Shown piece by piece: positions 20,261 through 24,285 of a stretch of 24,285 nucleotides of DNA (within the stretch, counting starts at the first letter, position 1; each line of letters begins with the position of its first letter). The DNA is from Priapulus caudatus (taxonomy: Eukaryota; Priapulida; Priapulimorpha; Priapulimorphida; Priapulidae). The stretch covers positions 624,193 to 648,477 of the forward strand of contig NW_014577110.1 of the NCBI RefSeq assembly GCF_000485595.1. The letters are read 5' to 3'. The position numbers and the translations under genes were made by a program. The notes under the pieces are model-generated. The model was given only the letters and a program-made list of their open reading frames with translations, searched no databases and had not been told where the DNA came from.

Positions 20261-20999
20261 TTAGAGTTGTGCGACAGTTATGAGCGCACGCTCTATCGTA
20301 TAAGGGTTAGCAATGTATATTTCATTCGATTTTGTATCAAACTTTTAATTAATTATATTGACGCGCGTGCTTGCACGTAAGCATACAATTAATATTAAGC
20401 TATACGATTAAGATTAAAGTTCTGCGGGGGAATTCGTAAAGTCCGGTAATAATCGCACGCGCACGTATTAGGACTTAGTGTATAAGTACTACCGGTTATC
20501 CGTAATTTATATAAGGATTATTCCGATTACGTTTTAGTGGTTAAGTTGCCTCTTGGAGTGCATGTTGATTAGATCAGGGTGACACGCAATTTCTATAAAG
20601 GCAGGAAATATTAAAAACCCGTAAAAAATAAATCCCCTGTTTCCCAATACCTGCACGTAGAAATTGCCGTGTGTGTAGAAAATCGGCGAACTGTATCGCC
20701 ACGGGAATCTGCACTTAATATCAATATGTCGTCTACGTTACCATTTATCTTTGATGAATTCCATTGCATCCCCGCGCATGTACATCTAACGAGTGGCATT
20801 TCTGTTAGGATCGACAAGGTACAGTTAGCAAGACCATCAGAACATGGTCAGGTTATTTACACGTACAAGTAGACACTTTGCAGCTATTAGAAAATACACA
20901 AAGAGCGGCTGAGTATGCACAGTTAATGAGGGGAACTGCACGTGTAACTAAAATTGCGAAAAGGCGACATGAGAGCAACAAAGAGATGGGAAAATAGAA

Positions 21000-21002
<3 letters not shown>
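20261..21002. other. gene-free stretch, nothing recognised
   Basis: AT-rich with small frames on both strands; no motif, repeat or splice pair worth calling. Confidence 0.45.

Positions 21003-21040
<38 letters not shown>
21003..21040. repeat. (GA)n microsatellite
   Basis: About 19 GA units followed by purine-only sequence to about 21100 (AGGAAGAGGA words). Confidence 0.97.
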
Positions 21041-21043
<3 letters not shown>

Positions 21044-21100
21044 TGAGAGGAGGAAAAGAGAGGAAGAGGAGGAAGAGGAAGAAGAGGACGAAAGGGAGGA

Positions 21101-22666
21101 CTGGCGTCCCAGCGGAAACTATAGTATGCATTCAAAGACAGTGTGAGTTAAGATGAACCAATTTAGGAAAAGGTGGAAATGAAGAAAAGAAAAGGTTGAA
21201 ACAAGAAAAATATTTGACAGGTAGAAGTTTTAAATGTAACCTAACGACGGAAGCGGCGCCAGACACATGTAACGCAAAATTATCCTGCCATAATAACAAG
21301 CAACACATAATTGTGTATTGCAAGTCATATGTTCATGGTACAATACGTAATATATTTACATCGTACTCGATTTAGACACAGCAGGTCATACTAATTGGTA
21401 ATTTTCAGGAAAAAAATTGTTTTTTGTTCGGAATAAAAATATTAAAACTATTTATATTATGATTGATTAAGTGTCATCCTGAGATTACTGTATCGTTTTC
21501 CCTGTTTTGTTATTATTTTGAGAGAAATACTAACTGGCTCCACGCGCACATCCGCTTTTTTGACAGAACAAAAAGTGCAAGGTATACCGTGTTACATATT
21601 TTTGCTTTGCCTAAAAATGTATAGATCGAGGGTTGAGAGCGAAGAAATATTGCCTATGTTGACAGTACTTGGTTTCGATGTCAAGAACCTTATACTAATG
21701 AACATAGAAAACATTTTCTTATACGTGCGGTGCTTATATAACATGTAACCGAGTCATTTAAAATGAGAGTAAATAGTAGCTGCGTGTATACCCGGCTTAT
21801 TCACAGTTATAACTTCGGGTATAGCTGTGCTGCACACCTACAATATCGGGCGATATTAATTAATTAAAAGCAAGATTTTTTGAATTTTATTAATTATCTG
21901 TGAACGTAATTGTGGCGTTATTATATCTGTCACTTTTTCACAATTTTTACAGATTACTAACGGAATACTAGCAATTTATATGCCGCAAATGAATTATTAA
22001 TAAATTAACTGAAAATAGTGAAAATACTGAAATTAGTGAATGGTGAAATATTAAACCCGACCAGCACTATGTAATCACCGTGCGTCAACTATACATGCTC
22101 GGGCGTTTGATTGTATCGTACCATTATTAAACTTGAGAATATTACTATTAAACATGAGAATAGGATGTAGTTAAATTGAACCGATTCAACTGTAAATAAT
22201 GATGAACCGTGCCCTATCTTTTAAAATTTTATACACAAACGTGGTCTCTCTCAAAAGTCTTAGAATAGACTACAGGCATCGCTGCGTGGGTCGGGCATAT
22301 AGCGCTTTCATTCTATATAGCACCAAAACTCTATCATTCGTTTCAGCTCGGGTACTTACCACATAGTAACAGCTAGTAAATCTATTAACGATCAAGCAAT
22401 AAATCTGTCTGTAGAGCAGCGTATAAGATACTTTGTCTTGAGGTTTTGAAGCCCCCCCCCCCACACTATATCTAATATCTGCTATATACAACTATACACT
22501 ACGTGACTTCGTGACTTCTGGGAATCGTTCGTTAACTTTTTCTTCGAGAATATTTCTAAACAAATCGTAACTTCTTGCTGCTGCTCGCGGGCAATGATCA
22601 GTGGCATGATTCGTGTTGTGTTGCAGGACCTTCTGCAACCCACCACGTGCCTAAGCCAGTTCCGTG
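21101..22666. other. gene-free AT-rich stretch
   Basis: Contains a poly-C run near 22451-22461. A minus-strand splice pair (TCTACAG before 22408, GTAAGT after 22360) frames a 49-bp open segment reading QIYCLIVNRFTSCYYV, which I consider unproven. No other features. Confidence 0.4.
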
Positions 22667-22900
22667 CCTAAGGGGGGTTCCAGGGGTTCCGAACCCCCAC
22701 CCCAACCATCAAAAAATAAATATATTGGGCTAGGTATATTTGATCCAGAAGAAAACTGTTAAAATGCTTCAGAATGCACCATTTTAAAGCAGATTTTCAA
22801 AATTTTCCCTGGGGTAAAGCTCCCGGAACCCCCTAACATCGCTTCGCGTCTTCGGCGCTCGCAGTAACCCGCACTCCTTTGATTTGGAACCCCCCTTAGG
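22667..22900. mobile_element. 234-bp element with perfect 15-bp inverted ends
   Basis: CCTAAGGGGGGTTCC (22667-22681) is exactly inverted at 22886-22900. Subterminal GGTTCCGAACCCCC (about 22687) and CCCGGAACCCCCTAAC (about 22823) add further inverted similarity. The interior is AT-rich with an AAAATTTTCCC word and a TCGCTTCG.. TCTTCGGCGCTCGC segment. No target duplication is clear, though GTGCCTAAG is repeated at 22647 and 22665. Noncoding MITE-like repeat. Confidence 0.75.
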
Positions 22901-23606
22901 CCAATCCTGGGTACAGGCCTGTAAGCTGCACAGAATGACTCGCCAGCTGGCGTCATTGGCAAGATTGTCGCATAGTCGTCTCTCGAGCAGTCTAATGTGA
23001 ATTATTGATAGATTCGCTTGCCATCTAGATGACTATATTTGATAGATGCTTGCTCGGCTGGCTAAAATGCTGCCTCCTCGGATATCGGTAACCACCGCAC
23101 GCGGCTTTAATTTTTGCGTCGAAATTACATGAAAATCGTCAGGCAAATTTGAATAGCGCACTCTCTTCTTTAGATCTTTCTCTGAAAATTTTGAAAATTT
23201 GGTCCGTCCCTTTCCATGTCGCTACTAAAATATTTCTATGTACCGTAAATTGGCGAGTACATTACAATACGCGCTCACGTACGTCGCTCTTCCACCCGAC
23301 CGCCCGCCCGCCCAACCGCCCGCCCACCCGCACGCACGCACGCACAGACCTACACAAATACATATACAAGTACGCAATACCTACATAAATACATACACAC
23401 ACGGACGCAGGCACGCACGCACACACGCACGCGGGCACACATAGATTATGTAGGCTAGCTAGTACGCATACCTATCGCCGTCAATTCAGGAATCCGTGCC
23501 AGTAATCTTCGATAATCGATAGTCTCAGATGAATGGCCGGCCTATCTCTCTATCTTTGCACGAATTGTGAGCGCCGTTACTCGCACGCGATAGGAAGGAG
23601 GGAGCG

Positions 23607-23610
<4 letters not shown>
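22901..23610. other. gene-free stretch with CG-rich simple repeats
   Basis: CCGCCCG and ACGC simple repeats occupy about 23300-23345, and CA/CGCA-rich sequence about 23390-23440. Nothing else seen. Confidence 0.5.

Positions 23611-23646
<36 letters not shown>
23611..23646. repeat. (GA)n microsatellite
   Basis: About 18 AG units, followed by further purine-rich sequence with GAGA words to about 23715. Confidence 0.97.
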
Positions 23647-23649
<3 letters not shown>

Positions 23650-23721
23650 TACAGATAATGACAGGCCGAGAGAGAGAGGCAGAGAAGCAGAGAGTAATAG
23701 AGAGAGAAAGAAGAGACATAC

Positions 23722-23756
23722 CCAGTCAACAAGCAGATCAGCCTGGTCTATCTGCA
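23722..23756 (-). CDS. candidate small exon F
   Basis: Minus strand: ACCTGACAG precedes 23756 and GTATGT follows 23722. The 35 bp is open in only one frame, two bases then QIDQADLLVDW, ending in phase 0. The two starting bases fit the one base left by the candidate exon E. Peptide unrecognised. Phase agreement could be chance. Confidence 0.25.
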
Positions 23757-23998
23757 CTGTCAGGTTTCACGAAGGGTGTGCGTTGGTATACAGTCTGTCA
23801 CTGCAGTCTGCGCAAGGCTCACACGCATAAACACAGCGCGCGAAGTTCTGCTAAGCCGCTTTTAAAACAGATTACCCCAGCAAACGCAAATTGCACCATT
23901 CTCTACGCCAGCGATCCCCTGTGTGTGTTTCGGAAAGATACATGCCTGGCGAAATTGAGACTTCGTTAGCTCGTACTCGATCCAACGGATGTTGTTAC

Positions 23999-24064
23999 CA
24001 AATAGCGAATGGATGCCACCCCCAGCAGCGCCCCAAGATGGCAAATACTTTAACAGGCGAACAG
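23999..24064 (-). CDS. candidate exon E after a strong acceptor
   Basis: The minus strand has an excellent pyrimidine tract ending CACTCTTTTCCAG before 24064. The 66 bp to the donor GTAACA (after 23999) is open in the frame VRLLKYLPSWGAAGGGIHSL and leaves phase 1, compatible with exon F. A second frame is also open through the exon. The donor is only moderate. It could be an upstream exon of the same gene as exons A-C or a separate gene. Confidence 0.3.
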
Positions 24065-24215
24065 CTGGAAAAGAGTGAAGGAGACGGGAAGAAAGAAACC
24101 AAGGGGGGTGGGCAAACAAAAGCAATTATGTAGAGGCATTAGGTAGGGAGAACGAGAGGGAGTGGGAAAGGGAAGGGAAGAGAGATCGATGAGTAGTTGA
24201 GGTGGATAGATATAT

Positions 24216-24285
24216 GGATGGATGGATGGATGGATGGATGGATGGATGGATGGATGGATGGATGGATGGATGGATGGATGGATGG
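24216..24285. repeat. (GGAT)n microsatellite, cut by window edge
   Basis: At least 17 GGAT units run to the last base of the window. Confidence 0.97.

Noticed and set aside
22360-22408. 49-bp segment between good minus-strand splice sites
   Set aside because: AT-rich, open in one frame only over 16 codons, peptide without resemblance to exons A-C; isolated splice pairs like this occur by chance.

Overview
This window reads as intergenic and intronic DNA from an animal nuclear genome, probably an aquatic invertebrate. No bacterial gene organisation is present. There are no long open frames, microsatellites are dense (AC, TC, GT/GTGC, GA, TA and GGAT tracts), vertebrate-type TTAGGG-like repeats occur inside small mobile elements, and the only convincing coding sequence is short exons with GT-AG borders. 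I cannot name the species.

Gene content: the best-supported gene runs on the minus strand. Four exon candidates lie in order at 15603-15485 (A), 13049-12977 (D), 12166-12060 (B) and 7559-7350 (C). C has a textbook acceptor and donor, and B and D have good donors. Reading phases join without a stop across A>D>B>C. The joined product is unrecognised: low complexity, rich in Gln, Pro, Ala, Tyr and Met, with a few Trp-containing segments, as in intrinsically disordered parts of transcription or RNA-binding factors. Weaker candidates of the same strand lie at 24064-23999 and 23756-23722 (upstream), 20179 and 13300-13264 (internal), and 3952-3851 (possible last exon). The rest of 1-24285 would then be introns and flanks.

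Mobile and repeat content: (i) a family of near-perfect palindromes built on TCAAGAGC...GCTCTTGA embedded in TA microsatellites (1239-1289, 6683-6760, a compound cluster at 9640-9880); (ii) a 72-bp fold-back element flanked by a 9-10 bp direct repeat (13460-13550), with a damaged second copy at 10771-10848; (iii) two adjacent MITE-like elements with GGGGATAGCA-type terminal inverted repeats (17403-17701, 17718-17948), each holding degenerate TTAGGG repeats; (iv) a separate 213-bp inverted-repeat element with a 9-10 bp target duplication (18319-18550), also filled with telomere-like CCCTAA repeats between two poly-A runs; (v) a 234-bp element with perfect 15-bp inverted ends (22667-22900); (vi) a T-rich ATTTCATTTTC minisatellite (about 16752-17100) between imperfect direct repeats.

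The most interesting signal is the set of short non-autonomous elements, at least two of them with unrelated ends, that have independently captured telomere-like repeats, together with the TA-embedded palindrome family. No protein-coding transposase, RNA gene, CRISPR or other complete functional system was seen.
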